Position numbers and translations under genes: made by a program
The notes under the pieces: model-generated
Databases searched by the model: none
Told to the model about the DNA's origin: nothing
Seen by the model: only the letters and a program-made list of their open reading frames with translations
In this document: positions 1-7,551 of the stretch, piece by piece
How the letters are laid out: each line of letters begins with the position of its first letter
Numbering within the stretch: position 1 is the stretch's first letter
Assembly: GCA_017526725.1 (NCBI GenBank)
Contig: JAFXRA010000152.1
Span: 1 to 12,294 of the forward strand
Length of the DNA stretch: 12,294 bases
Direction: 5' to 3'
From: Candidatus Rifleibacteriota bacterium
Lineage (GTDB): Bacteria > Riflebacteria > Ozemobacteria > Ozemobacterales > Ozemobacteraceae

Positions 1-1
1 A

Positions 2-1006
2 AAATGTCGGCAATACTTAGCAATTGGAGAATGTGTAGTTGAACAATGGCCTGATAATTGTGCTGAAATAGCTGAACAAGTTGAAAATGTTAAAGAAGTT
101 ATGACTATGCTCAAAGTCTATCAGGACTTTGTTGAAAAAGATTTGGCTATTCCGTTAGTAACTGGTGAAAAGAGCCAGAAGGAAAAATTCGCTGGTGCTT
201 TGAACACTTACACAATTGAAGCTTTAATGCCGGATGGTCAGGCTTTGCAGTCAGGTACTTCTCACGACTTGGGTCAGAACTTTGCTAAGGCTTTTGATGT
301 TCAGTTCTTAGATTCAGACGGAACTCACAAACACGTTTGGAGCACTTCATGGGGTATTTCAACCCGCATTATCGGTGCTTTGATTATGGTTCACGGTGAT
401 GACAAGGGTTTGAGACTGCCTCCAAGAGTTGCACCAATTCAAGCTGTTGTAATTCCTATAGTAAATAAGACCGGTGCCGACGCTATTAATGCAAAAGCCA
501 GAGAACTTGCAAAACGTCTTGCCGATGCAGGCTTAAGAGTTGAATGTGACGACAGAGATGGTTACAGACCTGGCTGGAAATATTCTGAATACGAAATGAA
601 GGGTGTTCCTTTAAGAGTTGAAATCGGCGCTAAAGATATGGAAAAGAACCAGGTTTGCCTTGTAAGACGTGATACAGGCGAAAAGATGTTCATTCCTGAA
701 GTAGAAATGGAAGAAACAGCAAAACGCCTTATGGAAGAAATTCAGCAGGGCTTGTTCAAACAGGCAAAAGAAATCCTTGATACCAAGACTTTCAGAGCAA
801 AGAGCTTTGAAGAATTTGAAGATGTTATTAAAGTTAAACACGGAATGGCAGACCTCTGCTGGTGCGGCGATCAGGCTTGTGAAGACAGATTCAAAGCAGA
901 AGTTGGCGCTACAATCAGATGTTTGAATAATCGTGAAGTAGACGGCAACTGTGTCTGCTGCGGTAAACCAGCTAAACACAGAGTCTTTGTTGCGCGTTCT
1001 TACTAA
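2..1006 (+). CDS. proS: Prolyl-tRNA synthetase, C-terminal part (5' truncated by window edge)
   Basis: Cytoplasmic class II aminoacyl-tRNA synthetase that charges tRNA-Pro with proline. The frame is open from base 2, so the 5' part lies outside the window; 334 residues are visible of an expected ~480. From about base 101 the match to the archaeal/eukaryotic-type ProRS is clear: the LAIP segment, EKFAGA, TIEALMPDGQALQ, SGTSHDLGQNFAKAFDVQF, TSWGISTRIIGALIMVHGDD (motif 3 area) and LPPRVAPIQ, followed by the anticodon-binding domain. The C-terminal zinc-binding-type region has paired cysteines (LCWCG, then CVCCGKPA), and the protein ends in an aromatic residue (ARSY), as is usual in this subtype. 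The ~33 residues before the internal ATG at 101 lack the EGHTxH motif expected close upstream, so the first ~100 bases may be divergent or misassembled. The gene converges on the pilT operon and ends in a strong terminator. Confidence 0.93.
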   Translation, partial: KCRQYLAIGECVVEQWPDNCAEIAEQVENVKEVMTMLKVYQDFVEKDLAIPLVTGEKSQKEKFAGALNTYTIEALMPDGQALQSGTSHDLGQNFAKAFDVQFLDSDGTHKHVWSTSWGISTRIIGALIMVHGDDKGLRLPPRVAPIQAVVIPIVNKTGADAINAKARELAKRLADAGLRVECDDRDGYRPGWKYSEYEMKGVPLRVEIGAKDMEKNQVCLVRRDTGEKMFIPEVEMEETAKRLMEEIQQGLFKQAKEILDTKTFRAKSFEEFEDVIKVKHGMADLCWCGDQACEDRFKAEVGATIRCLNNREVDGNCVCCGKPAKHRVFVARSY

Positions 1007-1087
1007 GTTATAAGACACAAGACACAAGTTACAAGATATAAGATTTAAGACTTAAGATTTAAGATTGAAGCTCTAAGCTCTAAGACA
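1004..1087 (+). repeat. Twelve-unit tandem heptamer repeat, consensus YAAGAYT-like
   Basis: Reading from the proS stop codon, the sequence divides into twelve 7-base units with no slippage: taagtta, taagaca, caagaca, caagtta, caagata, taagatt, taagact, taagatt, taagatt, gaagctc, taagctc, taagaca. Positions 2-4 of every unit are AAG. The stop codon TAA is part of unit 1. Units 11 and 12 supply most of the left arm of the terminator hairpin that follows. The array is non-coding past base 1006. Its function is unknown; it could be a slippage-derived microsatellite or a protein or RNA-binding array. Confidence 0.85.
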
Positions 1088-1124
1088 GAATTAACTATAA
1101 TTTTGTCTTAGAGCTTTTTATTTT
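1075..1124 (+). terminator. Rho-independent terminator of proS
   Basis: A perfect 13-bp stem pairs 1075-1087 (AAGCTCTAAGACA) with 1104-1116 (TGTCTTAGAGCTT). It extends inward through G-U and A-T pairs to a very small loop around 1094-1097. A T-rich run follows at 1115-1124. The orientation fits termination of proS. On the opposite strand the hairpin is not followed by a T tract, so it is probably one-directional. Confidence 0.88.
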
Positions 1125-1137
1125 CTATAAATGTATT

Positions 1138-1175
1138 AAAAAAACAGCCAATTTTTAACAATTGGCTGTTTTTTT
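1138..1175. terminator. Bidirectional rho-independent terminator between convergent genes
   Basis: A perfect 16-bp stem pairs 1138-1153 (A7 then CAGCCAATT) with 1160-1175 (AATTGGCTG then T7), with a 6-base loop. The A run on one side and the T run on the other mean that both strands read as a hairpin ending in U residues. It lies 10 bases past the stop of the HEAT/TPR gene on the minus strand. It therefore terminates the pilT operon and backs up the proS terminator from the other side. Confidence 0.9.
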
Positions 1176-1184
1176 AGATTCACT

Positions 1185-3617
1185 TTAATTAAGTGGCAAG
1201 CCGCTACGAATTGTTTGAGATAGAGACATTAGTTGCTTTTCTATCTGTTTGCCCTTTGGAGCAACTTTTAATGCTTTATCAACTGTTGCTGAAGCTTCGC
1301 TCTTTTTGCCCATCTTATATTGAGCCATAGCCAGATAATAACCGATTTCAGGGTTATCTGCCTCAAGTTTAAACAGATTATCAAGTAAACGAACGGCAGT
1401 TTCACTCTTGCCAAGTATAGCACAGGCTGTTCCCATATCCTGATGTATACGTCGTTTCATGTTTGGAGAAGCATCAAGTTCACCCTGTATAAACAACTGG
1501 TAAACTTCACAAACTTTATCCCAATTTTTTATTTTTTTGTAGCATTTACCTAACAGGAAATTAGCTTTTGAGTTGTCTGGATTATTTCTCAGATATGCTG
1601 TCAGATGCTCTATAGCCTGGTTATATTCACCCTGGTCGCAAAGAATTATACCCATATATACATTAATTGATGCTGGCGGATTTTCATTATTTGCCAGTGA
1701 TTTTTGGAATTCTTCAATTGCTTTTGGATATTTTCCAAGATTATAAGCTTTAATACCTGCTTTGTAATGAGGTGCTGAATGTTTCTTCTTGATAAGACCT
1801 TCTGGTTTGCCAGCCATATTTAGCATATCCAGTTCCTGGAAAGTTGGCAATGTAAATTCGCTGCTTCCGTTGTTTGGTGCTTCTGCTGTACCTGGCATAT
1901 TCAAATCCAGATTGAAATTGAGTAAATCTGTTGCTGGATTGATAGATGTAGGAACATCAATTCCAGAGGTATTTATTGATGGTAATTCAAGATCTGCCTT
2001 AGTATCAGATTTTGCATCTGGAATATTCTTTTTGCTCGAACTTGATTTATATGACTTCTGAATCTTCGGCTCAGGCATATTGCTTGGCATACTTGGCATG
2101 CTGAACGCTGTTGCCGGTTCATTTGAAAATGCCCTTAGCAGTTTTGGCGGCATTTTATCGCCTTGAATAATAATATCTATAATACCTTCTATTGAAGGAA
2201 TCATTAAGTCTAAGTGGGTCTGATTCCTTATTTTGCCAAATCTATTAAAAACTTCATCTACTGCTTTTAAATCGCCAGATTCAAGCATAATAGAAGTTAT
2301 ATTCTGAATAACATATGGGTCATGCTGTTCAAGTCTTGGCGCAACATTCTTTACTTCATCAATACCGCCGATAGAAACTAAAGCTTTTAAAAGGCTTTTT
2401 ACTACAGGCAGTCTCTTGTCTTTAAAATGAATCTTTAATGAATTCATTGCATTTTCAGTAGGATGTGTTGCTAGAAACTTTAAACAGGCTTCAATATTCG
2501 GAGCTGAACGTTCATTTTTCAGCAGGTTTACTATTGGAGCAGATTCAAAAGCTGGAATAGAAGCAATCATGTCTACCGCATATTTCCTAATCCATTTGTT
2601 CTGATCAGATAAAACTTTGTTTATGTGAGAACTGATGAATTCATGTGGGAAGTTCTTTAAAGACTGAATCATACGTTTTCTGACTGTTTCATTTTCATCT
2701 ACGATGAGTTTTTCAGATTCATTAAAGAAATCTATTGGAGGAATCATGCAAAGAATAAAGGCAGCACTTCTTCTAAGCTGAACGTCGTCAGAATTACACA
2801 TTTCAATTATTTGAGCTTTAACTTTTTCAGGAGCAATCTTAGCCATTGCTAGAATTGCATTAGCTCTAATACGGTTATTGGGGTCGTTAAGATATGGAAC
2901 AATTCTTTTTCGAAGTTCTTCTACTGGAAGTTTCAAGTCGCCGATTGCTTCAATGGCATTTGCTCTTAATCGTGCATCTCTTGCTTTAAGAGCATCGTCA
3001 AATACGCTTAGAAGAGTAATACTCTTGAATCTTGATAGGAAAGATATCATGAGAGCTTTTCTTCTTAAGTCGGTGTCTGCTTGATACTTTTCTATAAGAA
3101 TAGGTATGGTATCCAATTCTTTCATTTTGCACAGCAAACGGAGGATTGTCATAGATATCCATTCATCGGGGTCGGATATATATTCACACATTGCCAATGC
3201 TGCTTCTCTTCCGCCAATGTTGTATAAAGCATAGGCTGCCTGAAAACGAACCTGTCTGTCTTCATCATTTAAATATTCTTTAATGGGAAGAACAAGTTCT
3301 TGCTTTTTCAGATTGCCAAGGCATTCTACCATTAGGTCTCTATGAAGAGTTCGCGGCTCTTTGATCTTTTCGAGGAAATAATCAACGCTTTCTTTTACAT
3401 CAAAAAGAGAGAGAGCTGTTATGGCATCGCAGTTTTCCGGATGTTTATTGGCAAAATCATAAATGACTTGGTAGTAATTGCTTATTCCTATCTTTGCTAG
3501 AATATGTATAAGCTTGCCTTTGCTTTCAACACTGAATTTACCGCTTAGTTTTTCATAAATAGCTGCAGCAAGTTTAACTCTAAGTTCAGCTATACGTCTG
3601 TAGGCTGATTCTTTCAT
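1185..3617 (-). CDS. HEAT-repeat/TPR protein encoded with PilT ATPases
   Basis: An 810-residue protein with no signal peptide or membrane segment, probably cytoplasmic. Residues ~85-490 are consecutive helical HEAT-like repeats, with recurring patterns such as DRQVRFQAAYALYNIG, DARLRANAIEAIGDL, NRIRANAILAMAKIAP and KWIRKYAVDMIAS. Residues ~500-605 are a low-complexity linker rich in Pro, Ser, Asn and Met. Residues ~615-790 hold TPR units (AGIKAYNLGKYPKAIEEFQK, MGIILCDQGEYNQAIEHL, LAMAQYKMGKKSEASATVDK). Both halves are protein-binding scaffolds and no catalytic motif is visible. The ATG at 3617 overlaps the TGA of the upstream PilT paralogue (ATGA) and has a strong AGGAGG ribosome site 7 bases upstream, so the two are translationally coupled. 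Inferred role: a scaffold or regulator for the PilT-family ATPases. I do not recognise a named family for the full-length architecture. Confidence 0.88.
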   Translation of the reverse strand: MKESAYRRIAELRVKLAAAIYEKLSGKFSVESKGKLIHILAKIGISNYYQVIYDFANKHPENCDAITALSLFDVKESVDYFLEKIKEPRTLHRDLMVECLGNLKKQELVLPIKEYLNDEDRQVRFQAAYALYNIGGREAALAMCEYISDPDEWISMTILRLLCKMKELDTIPILIEKYQADTDLRRKALMISFLSRFKSITLLSVFDDALKARDARLRANAIEAIGDLKLPVEELRKRIVPYLNDPNNRIRANAILAMAKIAPEKVKAQIIEMCNSDDVQLRRSAAFILCMIPPIDFFNESEKLIVDENETVRKRMIQSLKNFPHEFISSHINKVLSDQNKWIRKYAVDMIASIPAFESAPIVNLLKNERSAPNIEACLKFLATHPTENAMNSLKIHFKDKRLPVVKSLLKALVSIGGIDEVKNVAPRLEQHDPYVIQNITSIMLESGDLKAVDEVFNRFGKIRNQTHLDLMIPSIEGIIDIIIQGDKMPPKLLRAFSNEPATAFSMPSMPSNMPEPKIQKSYKSSSSKKNIPDAKSDTKADLELPSINTSGIDVPTSINPATDLLNFNLDLNMPGTAEAPNNGSSEFTLPTFQELDMLNMAGKPEGLIKKKHSAPHYKAGIKAYNLGKYPKAIEEFQKSLANNENPPASINVYMGIILCDQGEYNQAIEHLTAYLRNNPDNSKANFLLGKCYKKIKNWDKVCEVYQLFIQGELDASPNMKRRIHQDMGTACAILGKSETAVRLLDNLFKLEADNPEIGYYLAMAQYKMGKKSEASATVDKALKVAPKGKQIEKQLMSLSQTIRSGLPLN

Positions 3618-4660
3618 TGTTCAACCTCCTCAAGCAAATTGTCAATAAATTCCTGATTGAGATTTTCATTGCGTTTAAGTTTTTCCAACGATTCTTTTAT
3701 CGTTATGCAGCCTTCTCTTCTAGCCATAACCATTGAAGTTGACAACTGGTTGTATTTGTGGTCTCTGATAAGATTTCTCATACCAGCGTTAACTATCATT
3801 AATTCACATGCTACAGCGGGTTTTTGTTTATAATCAATATTTGGAATAAGGATTTGAGAGAATATTCCTATAAGGCTGAGACTAAGCTGATTTCTTGCTT
3901 CGTCTTGTTTTCCTGGAGGATACATACTGATTATGTGTTCAATTGTTTGAGCCGGTCCGAATGTTGGCAGTGTTGAAATAACCAGGTGACCGGTTTCGGC
4001 AGCCATTAATGCTTGTTCTACAATGCCGCGTTCTCCAAGTTGTCCAAGAATCATTACGTCTGGGTCTTCTCGAAGAGCATTGGTTAAAGCATCAAGATAA
4101 GTAGGAATAACTTTGCCAATTTCTACTTGGGTGAAAACCGATTGTTGCGGTTTGTAAACTATTTCCACAGGGTTTTCCATGGTAATGATATGTCTTGCAT
4201 ATCTTTCGTTTATGGCTTGGGCCATTGCTGCTACTGTAAGGGTTTTGCCGCAGCATACAGGACCTGTTACCAAGAACAGACCTCTGGGCATAGATGCTAT
4301 GTTAATAAGGGTATCCGGCAAGCCAAGGTCTCTTACTGTTGGAACATCATTGGGTATAAATCTGAATGAGCCTGCTACACCGTCTCTTTGCTGATAAATG
4401 TAGTATCTGATTCTTGTTTGAGTGCTGCCCAATGTAAAAATTGAAGAGGTGTTGAATTTGTTTTGAAGTATTTCCTGTTGTTTTGCGTCTAATACTGGCA
4501 GAAAAAGGTCAAACATCTGCTGTGGAGCAAGAGCTTCATCTTCTGAAATAATCAGATGTTTGTTAACTCTGTATGAAGGTGGAGCACCTGGCTTGAGTAT
4601 TAAGTCACTCGCACCCATTTTTATTGCTTGTTCAAAGTAATCGTATATTTCGGGTTTCAT
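3614..4660 (-). CDS. PilT-family ATPase paralogue with degenerate catalytic motifs
   Basis: A 348-residue member of the PilT/GspE secretion ATPase family. The N-terminal PAS-like domain begins with the usual GASDL motif (residues 16-20). The Walker A box GPVCCGKT (133-140) fits the P-loop pattern, so nucleotide binding is plausible. Other key positions differ from active PilT. The Asp box reads MENPVE (Glu162-Asn163 instead of Glu-Asp). The Walker B region reads DPDVMILGQ, with Gln207 in place of the catalytic Glu, and the following Arg is lost (GQLGER instead of GEMRD/GELRN). The His box reads TLPT, with Pro232 for His, although AAETGHLV just before it is intact. Known ATPase biochemistry predicts a weak or inactive enzyme. 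It overlaps both neighbours by 4 bases, pointing to stoichiometric production with the canonical PilT. It may be a regulatory hexamer or a subunit of a mixed ring. PilU is the usual second PilT, but PilU keeps these residues. Confidence 0.92.
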   Translation of the reverse strand: MKPEIYDYFEQAIKMGASDLILKPGAPPSYRVNKHLIISEDEALAPQQMFDLFLPVLDAKQQEILQNKFNTSSIFTLGSTQTRIRYYIYQQRDGVAGSFRFIPNDVPTVRDLGLPDTLINIASMPRGLFLVTGPVCCGKTLTVAAMAQAINERYARHIITMENPVEIVYKPQQSVFTQVEIGKVIPTYLDALTNALREDPDVMILGQLGERGIVEQALMAAETGHLVISTLPTFGPAQTIEHIISMYPPGKQDEARNQLSLSLIGIFSQILIPNIDYKQKPAVACELMIVNAGMRNLIRDHKYNQLSTSMVMARREGCITIKESLEKLKRNENLNQEFIDNLLEEVEQ

Positions 4661-5739
4661 TGTTTATTTTCTCCAGGCACTTGTTCAAATTCTTCAACTT
4701 TTCGTTTTACATAAGAACGATTGTTGGCTTTTAACAGACCTTCATCTTTTGTAATTTTGTTGGAAGTGATGAGTTCTACCAAAGAATTGTCTAAAGAAAC
4801 CATGCCGTTTGTTGAACCAGATTCAAGATATGAAGGAATCAGATGTAGTCTGTTTTCTGTGATAAGACCTCTTACTGCTGGAATATTAATCAATATTTCG
4901 AAAGCCGCAAGTCTGCCTCTGCCTGATTTTCTTGGAACAAGGGTCTGGGTAACAATTCCTTGAAGGTGAGCTGCTAAGCGGGCCATAATCTGCTGATGCA
5001 AGTTCTTTGGACAAAGATTTACAAATCTGTCTATTGCTTGAACTGCTGTATTGCTGTGAAGAGTTGCAAATACAAGTTTGCCTGATTCTGCTGCTAGAAG
5101 AGTCATTTCAACAGCATCAAGATTACGAAGTTCTCCGACCATTATTACGTCGCAATCTGTTTGAAGAGCACCTCTTATGCCTTCTTCAAAAGTAGTGCAG
5201 TCCACGCCTACCTGTCTTTGGCTGATAAGAGATTCATTATCTTCGAAAAGATATTCAATCGGGTCTTCTACTGTAATAATTGTCTTTCTGTAGGTGTTGT
5301 TAATATAGGTTATATAAGCAGAAAGAGTTGTTGATTTACCTGCGCCTGTTGCACCGGTAACCAAAACTAAACCATTGGGTTTATCGGCAAATTTTCTGCC
5401 GGCTTGAGGAAGATTGATATCGTTAAAAGTTAACTGTTTGAAGGGAATAACTCTGAAAACTGCATTGCCGCCGCGAAAATCGTTGAACAGATTTACTCTG
5501 AATCTCGCATTACTAAAACTATAGCCAAGGTCAAGTTTCTGATACTTTTGAAAAGTGACCAACTGAGCGTCATCTAGTATAGCTTCAAGCATTACTTCGA
5601 AATCTTTGTGGGTTATTTCCGGCATTTCCCTGATTGGGCGCATGTTGCCGTCTATACGTAAAATGGGTGAATAGCCTGTTTTGAAATGTAGATCTGAAGC
5701 ACCTTTTTCTATACAGAGCTTCAATAATTCGAAAATCAT
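4657..5739 (-). CDS. pilT: Type IV pilus twitching motility ATPase PilT
   Basis: Hexameric cytoplasmic ATPase that powers pilus retraction. All family landmarks are present (numbering from the upstream ATG at 5742): GASDLH near residue 14, Walker A GATGAGKS (130-137), Asp box VEDPIEY (Glu159, Asp160), Walker B DVIMVGELR (Glu204, Arg206), AAESGKL, His box TLHSNT (His229), and the C-terminal GMVSLDNSL segment of PilT. Two tandem ATGs occur (5742 and 5739). The GGAGGA ribosome site touches the first, so the second, four bases beyond GGAGG, is the more likely start, giving 360 residues. It is the first gene of a three-gene minus-strand operon and its TGA overlaps the next start (ATGA). No pilB, pilC or pilM-Q genes are in the window. 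A possible -10 (TATAAT) lies on the minus strand at 5814-5809, without a convincing -35. Confidence 0.95.
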   Translation of the reverse strand: MIFELLKLCIEKGASDLHFKTGYSPILRIDGNMRPIREMPEITHKDFEVMLEAILDDAQLVTFQKYQKLDLGYSFSNARFRVNLFNDFRGGNAVFRVIPFKQLTFNDINLPQAGRKFADKPNGLVLVTGATGAGKSTTLSAYITYINNTYRKTIITVEDPIEYLFEDNESLISQRQVGVDCTTFEEGIRGALQTDCDVIMVGELRNLDAVEMTLLAAESGKLVFATLHSNTAVQAIDRFVNLCPKNLHQQIMARLAAHLQGIVTQTLVPRKSGRGRLAAFEILINIPAVRGLITENRLHLIPSYLESGSTNGMVSLDNSLVELITSNKITKDEGLLKANNRSYVKRKVEEFEQVPGENKQ

Positions 5740-5847
5740 CATTCCTCCAAAGGTGAGTAGTTTTGTTCTTGATGAAAACAGTCACAGAAAATATTTTATC
5801 AAAATTAGATTATAAAGGCTATTTTTTTGTTTCGCTTTTTACATCTA

Positions 5848-5876
5848 TTGATATTAGTTTGTAAGACTGTTATAAT
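5848..5876 (+). promoter_or_regulatory. Sigma70-type promoter of the ftsEX operon
   Basis: A -35 box TTGATA (5848-5853, five of six consensus bases) and a perfect -10 box TATAAT (5871-5876) are separated by the optimal 17 bases. Transcription would start near 5883, giving a leader of about 45 bases before the ftsE ATG at 5929. The site lies in the 189-base divergent gap between pilT (-) and ftsE (+) and is the clearest promoter in the window. Confidence 0.75.
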
Positions 5877-5928
5877 ATATAAACTTAACAGTTTTACAGA
5901 ATATAATATATACAGAGCAACAATCCAT

Positions 5929-6612
5929 ATGATCGAATTACAGGGCGTTTCAAAGATATTTCCGAACGGTGTCAGAGCACTTAATAACATCAATCTGACA
6001 ATTAAACCAGGCGACTTTGTTTTTTTAGTCGGGCCTTCTGGGGCTGGAAAAAGTACTTTCCTAAGAATGCTTTTTCGTGAAGATAAGCCAACAGAAGGGA
6101 AAATTTTTATAGATGGTAAAGATATAACAGCTATGCCTGATAGCCGTATTCCTTATTTAAGGCGAAACTTAGGCATTGTTCTGCAGGATTTTCAGCTTTT
6201 AAAACGAAGAACAGTTGCTGAAAACGTAGCTTTCGGTCTTAGAGTAATAGGGGCTTCAGAATCTGTTATAAACAACAGGGTTCAAGAAGCCTTAGAACAG
6301 GTTGGGCTTTCTCATAAAAGAAAAATGTATCCGACAGAGCTTTCTGGCGGTGAACAGCAAAGAGTCTGTATTGCCAGAGCTATTGTCAATAATCCTTTGA
6401 TTCTTGTAACAGACGAACCTACCGGTAATCTTGACCCTATGATTTCTCAGGAAATCATGCAGCTTTTCCTTAAGATTAACGCCAGAGGAACAACTGTTAT
6501 TATGGCAACCCATAACCATAATCTGGTTAATAAACTTAGAAAAAGAGTTTTGGCTTTGGTTGAAGGTCAGATTGTAAAAGATGAAGAATGCGGCACTTAC
6601 GCATATGAATAA
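5929..6612 (+). CDS. ftsE: Cell division ATP-binding protein FtsE
   Basis: ABC-type ATPase that binds FtsX at the inner membrane and drives activation of septal peptidoglycan hydrolases. Starting at the ATG of MIELQGVSK gives 227 residues, the normal FtsE size. The reading frame stays open upstream to 5827, but that 34-residue extension is not FtsE-like and overlaps the promoter. Motifs in order: aromatic A-loop region KIFPNG (9-14), Walker A GPSGAGKS (35-42), Q-loop Gln86 (GIVLQDFQLL), ABC signature LSGGEQQR (138-145), Walker B LILVTDEP (157-164) and H-loop His195 (ATHNHNLV). The ribosome site before the start is weak (only CAGAG nearby). ftsX follows after 17 bases. Confidence 0.96.
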   Translation: MIELQGVSKIFPNGVRALNNINLTIKPGDFVFLVGPSGAGKSTFLRMLFREDKPTEGKIFIDGKDITAMPDSRIPYLRRNLGIVLQDFQLLKRRTVAENVAFGLRVIGASESVINNRVQEALEQVGLSHKRKMYPTELSGGEQQRVCIARAIVNNPLILVTDEPTGNLDPMISQEIMQLFLKINARGTTVIMATHNHNLVNKLRKRVLALVEGQIVKDEECGTYAYE

Positions 6613-6629
6613 AAAGCAGGTCCATTATA

Positions 6630-7550
6630 ATGTCATTATCTAATCTTAAATTTTTTATAGTAGAAGCTTTAACAAATCTGCGTAAATCCGGAGTAATGTC
6701 ATTTATTACTATTTCTACGATCAGTATTGCTTTGGTTATGATGGGTACCTTTCTTCTTGCCACTATGAATATGGAAGGTTTCCTGTCTCAAATGCAGTCT
6801 GAAGCATTGGTTACAGCCTATTTGAAAAAGACTGCCGATATTGATTCTGCAAATACTTTAAGTTTACGTTTAACCGCATTGGATGAAGTTGAAAAAATAC
6901 AGGTTGTTTCACCTGAACAGGCTGCCAAAGAACTGTTTTCGGACCCTAATGAACAGCAATTGTTGCAAATAGGCATAACCGCTGAAGAAAATCCATTGCC
7001 GACTACCCTGAGAATCAAAGTCAAAAGTGGTTCTGATTTGAAAAAGCTTCTTGAAAAACTTAAAAACGAGCCTCTTATAGATACATTCAGTTATGGGGAA
7101 GAATTATACCGCCAGTTTGAAGGTCTTTCGAAACTTCTCTGGGTATCAAGCCTCGTGGTTATTATTTTATTAGGTCTGGCTTCTTTATTTATTGTTTATA
7201 ATACGGTTAGACTTACACTCTTTATGCGCCGTGAAGAAATAATCATTATGAAGCTTGTTGGTGCAACAAACTGGTTCGTTAGAGGGCCTTTTATTGTTGA
7301 AGGCTTGATTCAGGGCGTTTTCGCTTCAACTGTTGCCGTATTTCTGCTGTCTTTAAGCTATAATTTTGTTATGGCAAAATTAACGGAATTAATACCGTTC
7401 TTTACTGCTGATGTTGGATATGACCAACTGTTTAAGCTGGCAATGAAGTTATTCATGATGGGTGTAGTATTAGGAGTTTCCGGCAGTCTTATATCTCTTA
7501 GAGATATAAATAAATTCAGTCGCTCTACTGCTATGTATGAAGGCGTTTAA
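6630..7550 (+). CDS. ftsX: Cell division permease-like protein FtsX
   Basis: Integral inner-membrane partner of FtsE; the pair transmits ATP hydrolysis to periplasmic amidase activators. It has 306 residues with the expected topology: a cytoplasmic N-terminus starting NLKFFIVEALTNLRKSG, TM1 at ~22-46, an extracytoplasmic domain at ~47-168 that carries the activator-binding surface in this family, then TM2 (~169-192), TM3 (~222-246) and TM4 (~270-291). The conserved cytoplasmic loop after TM2 reads REEIIIMKLVGATNWFVRGP, the typical FtsX signature. An AGG ribosome site lies 9 bases before the ATG. The stop at 7550 is one base from the likely start of the downstream envC-like gene, implying translational coupling. 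Confidence 0.95.
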   Translation: MSLSNLKFFIVEALTNLRKSGVMSFITISTISIALVMMGTFLLATMNMEGFLSQMQSEALVTAYLKKTADIDSANTLSLRLTALDEVEKIQVVSPEQAAKELFSDPNEQQLLQIGITAEENPLPTTLRIKVKSGSDLKKLLEKLKNEPLIDTFSYGEELYRQFEGLSKLLWVSSLVVIILLGLASLFIVYNTVRLTLFMRREEIIIMKLVGATNWFVRGPFIVEGLIQGVFASTVAVFLLSLSYNFVMAKLTELIPFFTADVGYDQLFKLAMKLFMMGVVLGVSGSLISLRDINKFSRSTAMYEGV

Positions 7551-7551
7551 T

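Noticed and set aside
611..1027. Minus-strand open frame of 138 codons opposite proS
   Set aside because: It is antisense to a clearly conserved ProRS region, has no family resemblance, and would start inside the heptamer repeat.
5809..5814. Minus-strand TATAAT as a pilT promoter
   Set aside because: The hexamer is perfect, but no acceptable -35 box lies 16-18 bases upstream, and such hexamers are frequent in AT-rich spacers.
5827..5928. 34-residue N-terminal extension of FtsE
   Set aside because: It runs across the strong -35/-10 promoter, has no ribosome site, and does not resemble FtsE; the internal ATG gives the standard length and N-terminus.
5805..5993. Short minus-strand ORF in the pilT/ftsE divergent gap
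   Set aside because: It overlaps the start of ftsE and the promoter, is low complexity, and lacks a supporting ribosome site.
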